Assembly (NCBI GenBank): GCA_011088215.1
Contig: JAALKD010000040.1
Location: 1-33,883 of the forward strand
Reading direction: 5' to 3'
Length of the DNA stretch: 33,883 nt
From: Sphingomonadales bacterium
Lineage (GTDB): Bacteria > Pseudomonadota > Alphaproteobacteria > Sphingomonadales > Kordiimonadaceae
In this document: positions 24,229 through 33,881 of the stretch, one piece after another
Position numbering within the stretch: the first letter of the stretch is position 1
How the letters are laid out: every line of letters begins with the position of its first letter
Made by a program: the position numbers and the translations under genes
The notes under the pieces: generated by a model
What the model was told of the DNA's origin: nothing
Seen by the model: the letters and a program-made list of their open reading frames with translations, nothing else
Database searches by the model: none

Positions 24229-25665
24229 TTATTTCCGGTAATCAAGCGGTGGATCACGGTCGCCCAAAACTGGAATATAAACGAAGTCCTTGCCTCTGCG
24301 ACGATCAAACTCTTCCCGCGCCGCTTTGCGAAGTTCAGGGTCCTTCATAATGTCGATGGCTGTCAGTGCCAGTGTTTTGGCGGCGACATGAGCGCCTTTG
24401 AACCCGATAGACATGCCGCTTGCCGCTGTTGACTGCCAGCTATGAGCAGAGGTACCGGGCACCCATGTTGCGACACGTAAGCCAGCGGTTGGGACAGCCA
24501 TAGACACGTCAGCAACATCTGTTGAACCACCGCGCCCAATGGGCCGGACTTCAAAGTCCTGTATTTCGTCTTCGCTGCCCAGAGCTATGGTCGGATTGAC
24601 CAATGATGAATATATGGTCTCAGCAAACTTTTGTTCCGACGGTGTGTAGTTCAGTCCACCGACATCGCGAAGGTTCTTGTCCATGACACGCGCCAGTGTT
24701 TCGTTCACCTGAACGGCATGGTTACCATGAATGATTTCCCAATCGACCTCGGTTCCCGTTCCCATCGCGGCACCCTTTGCTGTTGCTTCAAGACGTGGCC
24801 ACAGTTCCAGCACTTTCTCGGCAGAAGGATGGCGAAGATAATAGAAAACTTCCGCGAAATCCGGAACCACGTTAGGGGCAGAGCCACCTGATGTGATCAC
24901 ATAGTGAATGCGAGTTTCCTGTGGAACATGCTCGCGCATTTGGTTGACCATGGCATTCATTGCCTCAACGCCGTCAAGTGCTGATCGGGCATTCCACGGA
25001 GCGCCCGCGGCATGAGCAGATTGCCCTCTGAAGCGAAACTTGGCTGACCTGTTGGCAAGGCTCGATGATGCAATCGCTGAGTTTCTGTCGCCAGCGTGCC
25101 AGTGCAGAACGATATCCACATCGTCAAACAACCCGGCGCGAACCATATAAACCTTGCCACTACCGCCCTCTTCTGCGGGCGTACCGTATAGCCTGATCCG
25201 TCCTTGGGCGCCAGTTTGCTGGAGCCAGTTCTTAACCGCAATTGCAGCGCTCACTGATCCGGCACCAAAAAGATTGTGGCCACAGGCGTGGCCAGCGGTT
25301 TTCGATGCGATGGGGGTACGTGTCGCCACCGCATCCTGGTTGATCCCAGGCAGGGCGTCGAATTCCGCCAAAATTCCGATGATTGGGCCACCATCTCCAT
25401 ATTCGGCGACAAACGCGGTCGGAATATCAGCAACGCCTACTTTCACCTCGAAGCCTACATCAGCCAGCGACTTCTGCATCAGCGTGCTTGAACGGGTTTC
25501 TTGGTAGCCAACTTCGGCATATTCCCATAGCGTACGAGCCATCTCAGCTGTTTTCTGGTAACGGGCATCCAGAAACTCCGTCGTCATTTCCGAGTCGTCC
25601 GCGTTAGCAGGCAGCGCTGGCAGCAAAGCCATCAGGCAGGCAAATTTAAACAAGTTTTTGAGCAT
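24229..25665 (-). CDS. Exported M20 amidohydrolase (AbgB-like)
   Basis: A 478-aa predicted periplasmic enzyme. I start at the ATG at 25665 because cgggag lies six bases upstream; an ATG at 25683 is in frame but weaker. The signal peptide is MLKNLFKFACLMALLPALPANA. Motifs are GILAEFDALPGI, HACGHNLFGAGS (the Cys-Gly-His metal site), TPAEEGGSGKV, LHWHAGDRN and a dimerisation segment KFRFRGQSAHAAGAPW. The layout is that of the AbgB/amidohydrolase branch of M20, including p-aminobenzoyl-glutamate hydrolases. AbgB itself is cytoplasmic, so the signal peptide points to use on external acyl-glutamates or peptides. It lies upstream of capA in the same direction. Confidence 0.85.
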   Translation of the reverse strand: MLKNLFKFACLMALLPALPANADDSEMTTEFLDARYQKTAEMARTLWEYAEVGYQETRSSTLMQKSLADVGFEVKVGVADIPTAFVAEYGDGGPIIGILAEFDALPGINQDAVATRTPIASKTAGHACGHNLFGAGSVSAAIAVKNWLQQTGAQGRIRLYGTPAEEGGSGKVYMVRAGLFDDVDIVLHWHAGDRNSAIASSSLANRSAKFRFRGQSAHAAGAPWNARSALDGVEAMNAMVNQMREHVPQETRIHYVITSGGSAPNVVPDFAEVFYYLRHPSAEKVLELWPRLEATAKGAAMGTGTEVDWEIIHGNHAVQVNETLARVMDKNLRDVGGLNYTPSEQKFAETIYSSLVNPTIALGSEDEIQDFEVRPIGRGGSTDVADVSMAVPTAGLRVATWVPGTSAHSWQSTAASGMSIGFKGAHVAAKTLALTAIDIMKDPELRKAAREEFDRRRGKDFVYIPVLGDRDPPLDYRK

Positions 25666-25886
25666 ATTGATCTCCCGTTCCATGCTATTGAGTATTGCTC
25701 CCCCTGAGCCGAATAAATGAATTTATAGTGAAAATCCCTCAATCCAGCATTAACGTCAAGTTGATATGGCTGATGGGCACACCAGCGTTGATAGATTATC
25801 TAAAGCTATTGTGTAAAGTTATACCCTGGTGGCCATACAGTTGTTTTCCTGTAGATAATGCCCGTGGATAAAGAAGGTGTTTAGGC

Positions 25887-26528
25887 ATGACAGATCATAA
25901 AACTCCCCCACTTCAAATTGGTGATAATATCGCATGGATGTTCGCCACTCCTATGATTGGCTATCAATGGCCGGACAGCGCTGATTTGAACCGGGAACTG
26001 GAATCGTTGGTGCTTCAGCGGGAGGCCGATGATAATACGATCAGGAATTCGAATGCAGGTGGGTGGCAGTCGACAGATGACCTGCTGTCATGGGGCGAAC
26101 CATGCACCGACGAACTAAAGCATCGCTTTCAGACGTTGCTGATGGCTGTTCTGCGTGAGACCAGTGCCGATAAAAGTGCTCCGATCCGGACCCGCTTTCG
26201 ACTGGATTGCTGGGCGAACGTGAACCGCGAGGGCGATTATAACGTGGTGCACAGCCACCCAAATGCTTTGTGGTCCAGCGTATATTACGTGTCGAGTGGA
26301 GAACCTAACTCTGACATTCCCTATGCAGGAAAGCTCGAGATATTAGACCCAAGGGAAGCGGCGACATATATCCAGACCCAGAAAAGCGCGCAGAATGAAC
26401 GATGCATCGTTGGTAACGAACCCGGTTTCATGCTTATGTTTCCAAGCTGGGTGAAGCATATGGTGCACCCGCACCGGGGAACGAAAGCGCGTATTTCCAT
26501 TGCCTTCAATGCACTGGCTGTAGGCTGA
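25887..26528 (+). CDS. 2OG-Fe(II) oxygenase (TIGR02466-type)
   Basis: A 213-aa cytoplasmic protein starting at the ATG at 25887, preceded by gaaggtg. RLDCWANVNREGDYNVVHSHPNALWSSVYYV is split around the first iron histidines. GFMLMFPSWVKHMVHPHRGTKARISIAFN carries the distal histidine and the arginine that binds 2-oxoglutarate. GGWQSTDDLL near residue 58 is also typical of TIGR02466. The substrate is unknown; related proteins may hydroxylate amino acids or small metabolites. It converges with the next gene, leaving only five bases between stops. Confidence 0.8.
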   Translation: MTDHKTPPLQIGDNIAWMFATPMIGYQWPDSADLNRELESLVLQREADDNTIRNSNAGGWQSTDDLLSWGEPCTDELKHRFQTLLMAVLRETSADKSAPIRTRFRLDCWANVNREGDYNVVHSHPNALWSSVYYVSSGEPNSDIPYAGKLEILDPREAATYIQTQKSAQNERCIVGNEPGFMLMFPSWVKHMVHPHRGTKARISIAFNALAVG

Positions 26529-26533
26529 GGCAG

Positions 26534-27121
26534 CTATTTGATACGAATAACCCGAGAGAGACGGCCTTTGCCGCCGACGCGCAATTTATAATCGCCAAAT
26601 CTGCCTTTCACGATCCTGACTTCAAAAGTGTCGCTTTGGGGAACACGAATATAACTTGGCTCAATCTGCCGCCATATCTGGCCATTCTCCATTCGGAGTA
26701 TATATCTACCCTCACCGTCTTTTGTGGCACGAACAACGTTATAGATCACACCTTTCAGTTTTTTTTCTTTTTTCGTACCAAGCTTGTTATCTTCTGTCGT
26801 GGTTGCCGATTGCTTTGGTTGTTTCACCCGATCTGCACCAAAGGTCTGTTTCTTCTGTGCTTGCTCCGCAGCATCTGGCAACGGCATGGCTTCCGTTCTT
26901 GGTTTTTTCGGAACTGAGGCACCTATCATACCTTTTGTTTCTGGTACTACCATTGCAGCGAGTGCTTCGAAACAAACCAGACGCGCATCCGGGGTTTCTA
27001 ATGAGGCGCAGTGTATCAGCCCCCGGCGAAGGGAAAGGTCATCCTGCGCGAAAGCGGGCGAAGCGGCCAAAACACCAACGGCAACTACATTGGCCGCAAC
27101 GCATATTCGCAAACTGTGCAT
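26534..27121 (-). CDS. Small secreted protein of unknown function
   Basis: A 195-aa protein with a clear signal peptide (MHSLRICVAANVVAVGVLAASPAFA). Just after it come IHCASLETPDARLVCFEALA, a Cys...RLxCxxxLA pattern found in many alphaproteobacterial envelope proteins of unknown role. The middle (residues 65-125) is charged and low-complexity. The C-terminal beta region, YILRMENGQIWRQIE...IRVP...VRIVKGRFGDYKLRVGG, looks like a small barrel fold. It is separated from the TonB receptor by 150 bp holding that gene's terminator, so it is probably its own transcription unit. Confidence 0.65.
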   Translation of the reverse strand: MHSLRICVAANVVAVGVLAASPAFAQDDLSLRRGLIHCASLETPDARLVCFEALAAMVVPETKGMIGASVPKKPRTEAMPLPDAAEQAQKKQTFGADRVKQPKQSATTTEDNKLGTKKEKKLKGVIYNVVRATKDGEGRYILRMENGQIWRQIEPSYIRVPQSDTFEVRIVKGRFGDYKLRVGGKGRLSRVIRIK

Positions 27122-27217
27122 TCAAAAATCCTATCTTCTCGAAAAAAGTTCCACGTCTTTCTGCCAGCTTACAAGGTGCAATCCGGAGCGTCAAAAGAAC
27201 TTGTCACGGGTATGGTT

Positions 27218-27248
27218 AATAAAAATGGGGAGCCAAAGCTCCCCAAAA
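27218..27248 (-). terminator. Intrinsic terminator of the TonB-dependent receptor gene
   Basis: On the minus strand ggggagc-tttg-gctcccc is followed by atttttatta, a standard hairpin and U-run 28 bp after the receptor stop. Confidence 0.85.
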
Positions 27249-27271
27249 ATAGACCGCTGTTTTTCCGTTTT

Positions 27272-30160
27272 CTAGAAGGATTGCTTCATACGGACATAAA
27301 TGACCCGGCCACGAATATCGTGCCCAACACGGTCATCGTATGATGGCCGGTCGATAAACGAAATCGGATTATCTGCTCGGGTAATCAGGTTGCCGTTGGA
27401 ATCGTGCCGTGCCAGCTCAGGCGGATCGACATCAAAGATGTTATTCGCACCGACTGTCAGCGTTGTATCGTTCTCCCCCAACAGTTCCGGAAGAGTAACA
27501 GTGTACTGCATGTCAATAGTCGTCATGCTCGAGACAGGAGCATTGTTACTGTTGTCATTCAGATAGCCATCGATATAACGAAGCGTGATATTGGCATAAT
27601 GAATGTCATTGAACCATGAGGCACTGACATTACCACGCCATTCCGGTATCGGTGCAAACGAATTCCGAGAGTTACGACTGCCCACACCGTCAAAATCCCT
27701 GACACCATCACCAGTTGTATCAACCTGGAACTTGTTCACCCAACTCGCTTTACCATCAAACACAAAGCTACCAATGTCACCCGCGTCATAGTCATATCGC
27801 ATCGCAAAGTCGAGACCACTGGTTTTGACCTCACCGATGTTGACGAATTGGGTATTAACCTGACGAAGCTGACCACCAGCGTCACGAATGACCCGAGAGT
27901 CGTTTGCAATACCGTCATCATCACAGTCATTATTAACGATAGCTTGCGCGCCCTCAGACTGTGCAATCAGATCAGTATAGTCATATTGCCACGCATCAAC
28001 ACTGAAGCTAAATCCTTGCGGTGTTTGCACAACAAAACCCAAGTTGATGCTGTTAGCAGACTGTGGTTGCAAGTCCGGCGAACCGACAACGCTGACCACA
28101 ATGTTGTTGCTAAGGCCAAGGTCGGTACAAACGGCGTTTGCAGGACCTTCACCGGGAGACGCAGGGTCATTGATGAAAGCCGACGACGATGCTGTTGCTG
28201 TTTGCCGCACGGTTGGCGCCTGGAAAGACGTTCCCCACGAAGACCGCAGGCTCAGCCAATCGGTTGGGCGTAGCTCAAGAGAGATTTTCGGATCAGTTGT
28301 AGCACCAACATTTCCGCCATAATCTTCGCGCCTGACAGCAAGCTGCAATTCACCTATCTCCTTCAAAGGCACAATGGCTTCCGCGAACACGGCATAAACA
28401 TCCTGCTCGCCTTCAATAGTGAAACTCAGGCTTTCTTCGTTGGCTTCACCAGCTGAACTCAGCGGGTTCGGTACATCCGTGATTGAGGCTTTACGGTATT
28501 GGCCGCCGAAAGCGACGCCAATCATACCAAGGCCTGCTTCAAACAAGTCACCAGTGACGAGGGCATCAACGACATGTTCTGTCGAACGAGCCGTTGACAG
28601 GGCTGTACCGTTAAATTGCTGAACAGTGAGCGGATCATTGAATGCGTCACTTGTGCCGTCTTTGGGTGATATAAGACCTGGTGTTGCCAGCCGTGTTCCA
28701 AACGGATTGTAATCGCCGTCCGCAACAAGCTGATTGAATATATCGGACCTATAGTTAAACCCACTTGTGGTAGTACGGGTCCCTTCGGCGTATGAATAGG
28801 AAATGTCGCCAAACCAATCGTTCGGCAATTCAATCTCAAAGCCGTTCATCATACGAACATAAGTGAACTGACGCCGGATAGACTGATCGCCATAGATTTC
28901 GGCAAAGGCATCGGCGTTCGGACCGTTGGCCTCTGCGCCAAAAGGACGACACTGACAAATAAGATCAACACCAGTGTGAATGGCAGGGTCCCAGTCATCC
29001 GGTCCAATATATACCAGATTGCCGGCATTATCCGGATCTTCGATGAAGAAGTTAAACGGGTGATCACCCGGTATAATGAAGCCACCGCCGGTTGCGTTAC
29101 CAGTGTTAAATGTAGAGCCACCTTGAGAACGAGTGATAACATTCCGGGACCAACTGGATTCATTGTAATATTTGATAGTGTCGTTAAATTCCCAGTCGAA
29201 TTCCGTGAACACTTGAAGGCGCTCTTCGCCGCCGATAACAGAAACCTGGTCCGCAAAGTGATAACGGCATAGCTCATCTGTTCCTCCGTCAGGGTTCCGG
29301 AGAACACCACCAGCGGCCAAACAGTCCGGATCACCAAAGCGAGTACCAGTCCGAGTTAAGCCACCATCTCCGTCATCTGTTGCGAGGAAATAGGAACCTG
29401 GTGAACCAGTAGACGAGATGAGACGGGAATTGGAAAGGTCCCCGTTGCCGTCAATCCGCTCAACAAGCCAAGGGAAGTCTGTTCTGTCGTTACGGGTTTG
29501 ACCGTAATATGTCGCATAAAGATTGAAGTGGCCTTTTTCGAAGGCGTGTCCAACCGCTGTGCTGACCGACCATGACTCGTTGGAAGCATTGCGATAGTCA
29601 GATCGCAGCTCAAATCCTTCAAATCCTTTACGAGTGATTATATTGGCCACACCAGCAACAGCTTGCGAACCATAGGTTGCCGAAGCACCGTCTGTCAGCA
29701 CATCAATGCGCTCAATCATCAGAACAGGAAACTGGTTGATATCGAGATAATCAGTACCGGACGCATCTGCTACAGGCGCGATACCAGCACGACGACCGTT
29801 CAAAAGTGACAAAGTGGAGCCAAAGCCCAATCCGCGGATGTTGAACTGAACCGTTCCGGCCTGAGCGTTTGTTTCATTGTACAAACCAGAGCCACTGTTG
29901 ACCGTCAGTGTTTTCAGAACATCGACAGGCTGGCTGGCACCGATCCGTGCCAATGTCTGTGAATCGATGACCTGAATAGGTGCTTTACTCTCGAAACTGC
30001 TTGACCGCCGAATGTGAGAGCCTGTTACTACGATTTCTTCCAGGCTGAGATCTTCTTCGTTTTGATCTGCCTGTGTATTTTGTGCCGCAGCACTGTTGTA
30101 ACCTAAGGCTGAAACGCTGCCTAAAAGTGCTACTATATGGCTTATATTCCTTGTTGTCAT
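27272..30160 (-). CDS. TonB-dependent outer-membrane receptor
   Basis: A 962-aa receptor. ggagg lies upstream of the ATG. The signal peptide ends near YNSAAAQ. The TonB box is EEIVVTGSHIRR (about residues 41-52). The plug spans about 58-175 (VIDSQTLARIGASQPVDVLKTL, FNIRGLG, IERIDVLTDGASATYGSQAVAGVANIITR), and a 22-strand barrel runs to the C-terminus IYVRMKQSF, with the terminal aromatic expected for outer-membrane assembly. GASQPVDVLKT-type plugs are common among proteobacterial receptors for peptides or other large organic ligands. The ligand here is inferred to be peptide-like from the peptidase neighbours. Confidence 0.92.
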   Translation of the reverse strand: MTTRNISHIVALLGSVSALGYNSAAAQNTQADQNEEDLSLEEIVVTGSHIRRSSSFESKAPIQVIDSQTLARIGASQPVDVLKTLTVNSGSGLYNETNAQAGTVQFNIRGLGFGSTLSLLNGRRAGIAPVADASGTDYLDINQFPVLMIERIDVLTDGASATYGSQAVAGVANIITRKGFEGFELRSDYRNASNESWSVSTAVGHAFEKGHFNLYATYYGQTRNDRTDFPWLVERIDGNGDLSNSRLISSTGSPGSYFLATDDGDGGLTRTGTRFGDPDCLAAGGVLRNPDGGTDELCRYHFADQVSVIGGEERLQVFTEFDWEFNDTIKYYNESSWSRNVITRSQGGSTFNTGNATGGGFIIPGDHPFNFFIEDPDNAGNLVYIGPDDWDPAIHTGVDLICQCRPFGAEANGPNADAFAEIYGDQSIRRQFTYVRMMNGFEIELPNDWFGDISYSYAEGTRTTTSGFNYRSDIFNQLVADGDYNPFGTRLATPGLISPKDGTSDAFNDPLTVQQFNGTALSTARSTEHVVDALVTGDLFEAGLGMIGVAFGGQYRKASITDVPNPLSSAGEANEESLSFTIEGEQDVYAVFAEAIVPLKEIGELQLAVRREDYGGNVGATTDPKISLELRPTDWLSLRSSWGTSFQAPTVRQTATASSSAFINDPASPGEGPANAVCTDLGLSNNIVVSVVGSPDLQPQSANSINLGFVVQTPQGFSFSVDAWQYDYTDLIAQSEGAQAIVNNDCDDDGIANDSRVIRDAGGQLRQVNTQFVNIGEVKTSGLDFAMRYDYDAGDIGSFVFDGKASWVNKFQVDTTGDGVRDFDGVGSRNSRNSFAPIPEWRGNVSASWFNDIHYANITLRYIDGYLNDNSNNAPVSSMTTIDMQYTVTLPELLGENDTTLTVGANNIFDVDPPELARHDSNGNLITRADNPISFIDRPSYDDRVGHDIRGRVIYVRMKQSF

Positions 30161-30792
30161 GGAAGCCTCCCTACTAAGTGTTTTTGAATAACCGTCGTCA
30201 ACGACGCATAATTATCTGAAACCGGGGAACACCCAAAGGATCGGTGGCTTGAATCCACGTCAACCGAACCCGGTCTCAGTATATGCGATTTACAAAGTCT
30301 TATGTGAAATTGGGAAAAATTTGCATGGTATGATCTATCCGATACGCAAAACTTTTCACGTGCGGAACGATCAAGTGATGATAGAGATTTTCGGAATTGC
30401 AAATGTTATCCCCCCATTTAACGCTGGCCCTTCAATGCTGTCACACACCTTAGGCAGGTCAAATTAAAAAAATTACGTGAGTCATATAACCAGTTTATAT
30501 ACGGCGTGTTTTTATCACTTACTCAATATGGTTGAATTTGCCCGTCGCCTACTGTCGCTCCCGTCTCTCAGAGCGAGGGTTTTCAAAAAAAATCGGCTCT
30601 TTATTATGGCTGATGGCAGTAGGATTTATCTTGCTGATTTTCCCTACGGCCGGCGGAAACTTATGCTGCACGAAAATAGCCCTTTTGACGGCCTGTTGTT
30701 TATATACAACACGGCCATCGCGTGTAAGGTAGAATGGAACACCAATCACCAATCAGAAGCAACGTATACTAACCCAGCACTACTGCTGCGGC
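30161..30792. other. Intergenic region between subtilase and TonB receptor
   Basis: 632 bp. The part next to 30160 contains the receptor ribosome binding site. Open frames at 30477-30887 and 30532-30732 (+) show no recognisable family and the first runs into the subtilase 3' end, so I do not call them. A weak cagca/tgctg hairpin follows the subtilase stop. Confidence 0.4.
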
Positions 30793-33252
30793 CTAGAAGC
30801 TGGAGGAGAGCTGGAAAAGTAGTGATATGTCGGAGTTCGCAATCGCCGAATGGCCCGGATTCCTGCGATAGAGGAAATCACTGCTGAGAATCATGCCAGA
30901 AATCGGAACTTTGTATGTGACTTGATAGTCATATTCGCTGGCGGCAGGCGATAGCGAGAGACTCCTGTTGCTACGGGTTATCTGATCGTCAGCATCTATT
31001 TCGGTTGCGATATTGATAGTTGCTCTTCCTCTATCAACACGCAATGGTTGAGATAGTGAGATAGCAAGAAAGTCGTCTTCTCCTATGAGTCCGGTTTTTT
31101 GAAGGCCTATAGAAAAGGATGACGACTGTATGAGTGAAAAATCTTCAAAAAGACCGGCACCAAATACCTCAATATCAGTAGTCCCTGATAGAAAAGTGCC
31201 AAAAAGTGACCAACCAGCATAGTAAGTTCGAGCCCCCATTTTGATAAACTGTGTTCTCGACCGTTCAATGCCCGAGAAGGCACCTGTTCCGGTAAGACCC
31301 AACGCTGATCCTTCTTCATCCAGCTTGCCGCCTGTGACGACAAGACGGATAGTACTGCTCAGGTCAGCGACCAATCCTATTTCTGTAAGTGCGTTGTGTT
31401 GCATACTGTCGGTCAAGACATTGCGGTGTGAGCCTCTCGAGTAGCTGACAATAGCATCAAAGTTGTGCGACAAGCGTTGCTGCACAGAGATGCTTGTCCC
31501 CCTGCCTACAACGGCTTCCAAATCAGATGTGGTGTTTCTGGTATTTAGCTGGTGAGTTTGGGCGACACCCAAACTCTCGGTGAGAGCCGAAGGGGCACTG
31601 TAGCCCCGCCTCAATTCAAATTGACGGCCCCCTGGAAAGACAGTTTTGGCTATGAACGCGACATCCGTGAACTCAATCTCTTCTGGACGGAAGTCGGCGT
31701 GAGAAAATCGACTGCCAACTGTTCGCTCAGACCAGTGGTTCTGGCGCGCCGAGATACTGAGTTGCGAACTCTCTCCCAAGGGAATTGAAACAAATCGGTT
31801 TTGGCTGCGCCGATACACTTGACCTGCGAGGTTGAGAGCCGTTGGCGCATTGTTTGTAAAAGCGCGGAAATCTATAGAAAATGCGCGGCGAAAGCGGTCT
31901 TGAAGAAAAGCTCCGGCGAAGGCATCTGTTGTTGAAAGCGAATCACCAAAAGCCGCGCCTGCAACTGTGAAACTGGCTGCGACCGGGCTATTTTTTTCTA
32001 GCGACGTGACGCCCATGGGGATAGTCAGGGCGCCTTTCGGTTGCACTGCGGCTCCCAAGTCAATAATGCCATGACCGGAAATGGCATCAACACCAACGTC
32101 GCCCACATCAACCGAACTGGTCAACAGAATTTCGGCGACTTCCGATGCGGCCAGATTAGGAAACATTTGCCACAAGACTGCGGCAGCACCTGAAACATGC
32201 GGCGCAGCGAAAGAAGTGCCACTTGCATCCAAATCTACACCGAAAAATTGTGGGTCAGGGTCTGGGGTCAATTGCCAAATACCTCCACCTACATCCGAGG
32301 AGATGATATCAACTCCTGGTGCCAGCAGGTAGAAATCGGCACCACCAGTTCCTGGTCGATTAGAGAAGAAGGCCATATTATTGGCTTTATCGACTGCTCC
32401 GACTGCCAGCGCCTGGCCATTTGCTGAAGCAAAAGTAGTATAGAGCGAAATGGCATCCAGCCGATTGATCGCCTCATCGCTGGGCAGATTGTTACCTGCA
32501 GAGATCACGATCAGCATTCCGGCATCAACCGCGCGATCCAACGATGCACGTAGATCGCCCGGAATCGAATCCGCGGTGACACTCAGATTGAGGATTTTTG
32601 CGCCGTTCTCGCGAGCATAGTCGATGCCAGCGGCCACATCGGCAATCGAAGAGCTTTCAGCATCAAGTGCCCTTATGACCAACAACTCTGCTTCATAGGC
32701 GACACCATGAACGCCGGTATTATTACGTTCTGCAGCGATGATCCCGGCTATTTGTGTTCCGTGTGTTTGCTGAGTGTCGATATCCGCAAAATTGCCCGTG
32801 CGGATGTCGACGCTGAGAGGAGAAATGTTGTTGTCCAGATCCGGGTGATTGATATCGACCCCGTCGTCTATAATGGCGACCAGTATATCTTCACCTGTAG
32901 CGCCCTGTGCATACGCAGTGTGTGCGTTGAGAGATTGTAGGCCATAGTTGGCTTGAAATTCAGTCGTATTAAATGGATCGTCTGAATCTATTATTGGCAC
33001 CGGCGGTGCTTCAAATGGCAGTGGTGGCGGAACTGGTATAACCGGGGGTGGTTGCTGTTGCGGTGCCGGGCTGCCCACACCCCCGCCACCACACGCCGCA
33101 AGCAGTGATGAGAACATAGCCACAACAGCGATACGGCATATGAGATGCAGACGACCAATCGTTTGTCGACCTTGCGTGATTTTTACACTACGTCTTTTTT
33201 TTACATGTTCATTGTCATATGAAATGGACGTAGAGTTGGCTTTGGATAACAC
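30793..33252 (-). CDS. Surface subtilisin-like protease with barrel-like C-terminus (lipoprotein)
   Basis: An 819-aa S8 peptidase. The GTG at 33252 has gaggagg about 11 bases upstream. A lipobox LLAAC (Cys54) is followed by a Pro/Gln-rich linker. The catalytic triad is Asp129 (AIIDDGVDINHPD), His164 (THGTQIAG) and Ser347 (GTSFAAPHVSGAA), with Asn254 (SAGNN) as oxyanion residue. Residues 430-819 are beta-rich with alternating hydrophobics and end in LLFQLSSSF, as in autotransporter barrels of alphaproteobacterial subtilases. It probably acts at the cell surface and supplies peptides to the TonB receptor downstream (inference). The N-terminus before the lipobox is unusually long (about 35 polar residues), so a later start is possible. 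Confidence 0.88.
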   Translation of the reverse strand: MLSKANSTSISYDNEHVKKRRSVKITQGRQTIGRLHLICRIAVVAMFSSLLAACGGGGVGSPAPQQQPPPVIPVPPPLPFEAPPVPIIDSDDPFNTTEFQANYGLQSLNAHTAYAQGATGEDILVAIIDDGVDINHPDLDNNISPLSVDIRTGNFADIDTQQTHGTQIAGIIAAERNNTGVHGVAYEAELLVIRALDAESSSIADVAAGIDYARENGAKILNLSVTADSIPGDLRASLDRAVDAGMLIVISAGNNLPSDEAINRLDAISLYTTFASANGQALAVGAVDKANNMAFFSNRPGTGGADFYLLAPGVDIISSDVGGGIWQLTPDPDPQFFGVDLDASGTSFAAPHVSGAAAVLWQMFPNLAASEVAEILLTSSVDVGDVGVDAISGHGIIDLGAAVQPKGALTIPMGVTSLEKNSPVAASFTVAGAAFGDSLSTTDAFAGAFLQDRFRRAFSIDFRAFTNNAPTALNLAGQVYRRSQNRFVSIPLGESSQLSISARQNHWSERTVGSRFSHADFRPEEIEFTDVAFIAKTVFPGGRQFELRRGYSAPSALTESLGVAQTHQLNTRNTTSDLEAVVGRGTSISVQQRLSHNFDAIVSYSRGSHRNVLTDSMQHNALTEIGLVADLSSTIRLVVTGGKLDEEGSALGLTGTGAFSGIERSRTQFIKMGARTYYAGWSLFGTFLSGTTDIEVFGAGLFEDFSLIQSSSFSIGLQKTGLIGEDDFLAISLSQPLRVDRGRATINIATEIDADDQITRSNRSLSLSPAASEYDYQVTYKVPISGMILSSDFLYRRNPGHSAIANSDISLLFQLSSSF

Positions 33253-33806
33253 AGGCTGCGGTTCCTCCTCGGTTACAGCTTAAGCTGCCTTTTGTGTATG
33301 CTGCAAGCCTCGCAGTTTGACATATCAGAGAAGCGGTAGAAGAAACAGACTGGCATTCAATTAAGAAAACTGCCGCGCATGCTTGATAGGCAAGTCACTA
33401 GAAGCCCGATCAACAAAGATACACGTCATACCCGCTTCAATATCACCACGCGTGAAAATCTCTTTGATAATTGCCCCGCACCAAATGGCTTGATATCCGT
33501 TGAACTTTGCAGATGAGCACCGCTATGCATGTTTCAACTTTTTCCCAGCAATAGAAAGCTTTTCAGACGCAAAACGGACGCATAATCCATTCCTCTATAG
33601 GTACATCATCATAAAAAATGGTACAAATATCAGCTTCAAAGTTAGCCTTTAGAATAGACTGCCAAAATGAAGTGTTGGGGTGTCAACTTATCTAAAACCT
33701 GAAGTTGGGTGATTACGGTGTTCTAAATTGCTTTTTGAGAATCATCCATTTTTCACATTTTACTATTGATTGCTTGATGATCTGATGGAAATTGGTTTTT
33801 TAAACC
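33253..33806. other. Intergenic region at the right end
   Basis: 554 bp of AT-rich sequence with no gene I can support on either strand. The subtilase ribosome binding site is at its left end. There is no strong hairpin with a T-run facing the gene at the right edge. Confidence 0.4.
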
Positions 33807-33881
33807 TCAACCCACCTGCCGAAAGGTTTGTCGCACATCTACCCGGCGGTAACTTAGCGCCTCGGCAATATGGTTTTTCCC
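33807..33881 (-). CDS. YifB/ComM-type Mg-chelatase-like ATPase, C-terminal end (partial)
   Basis: Only the last 24 codons are present: GKNHIAEALSYRRVDV and then RQTFRQVG before TGA. A histidine-Ile-Ala-Glu-Ala-Leu-Ser-Tyr-Arg ending is the hallmark of the C-terminal domain of YifB/ComM magnesium-chelatase-like AAA proteins, which aid natural transformation and branch migration in some bacteria. The rest of the gene lies beyond the window. The call rests on this short match. Confidence 0.55.
   Translation of the reverse strand, partial: GKNHIAEALSYRRVDVRQTFRQVG

Noticed and set aside
30477..30887. Plus-strand open frames between the subtilase and the TonB receptor, including a short hydrophobic one at 30532-30732.
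   Set aside because: Weak TTG or GTG starts without ribosome binding sites; one overlaps the subtilase end; no family resemblance.
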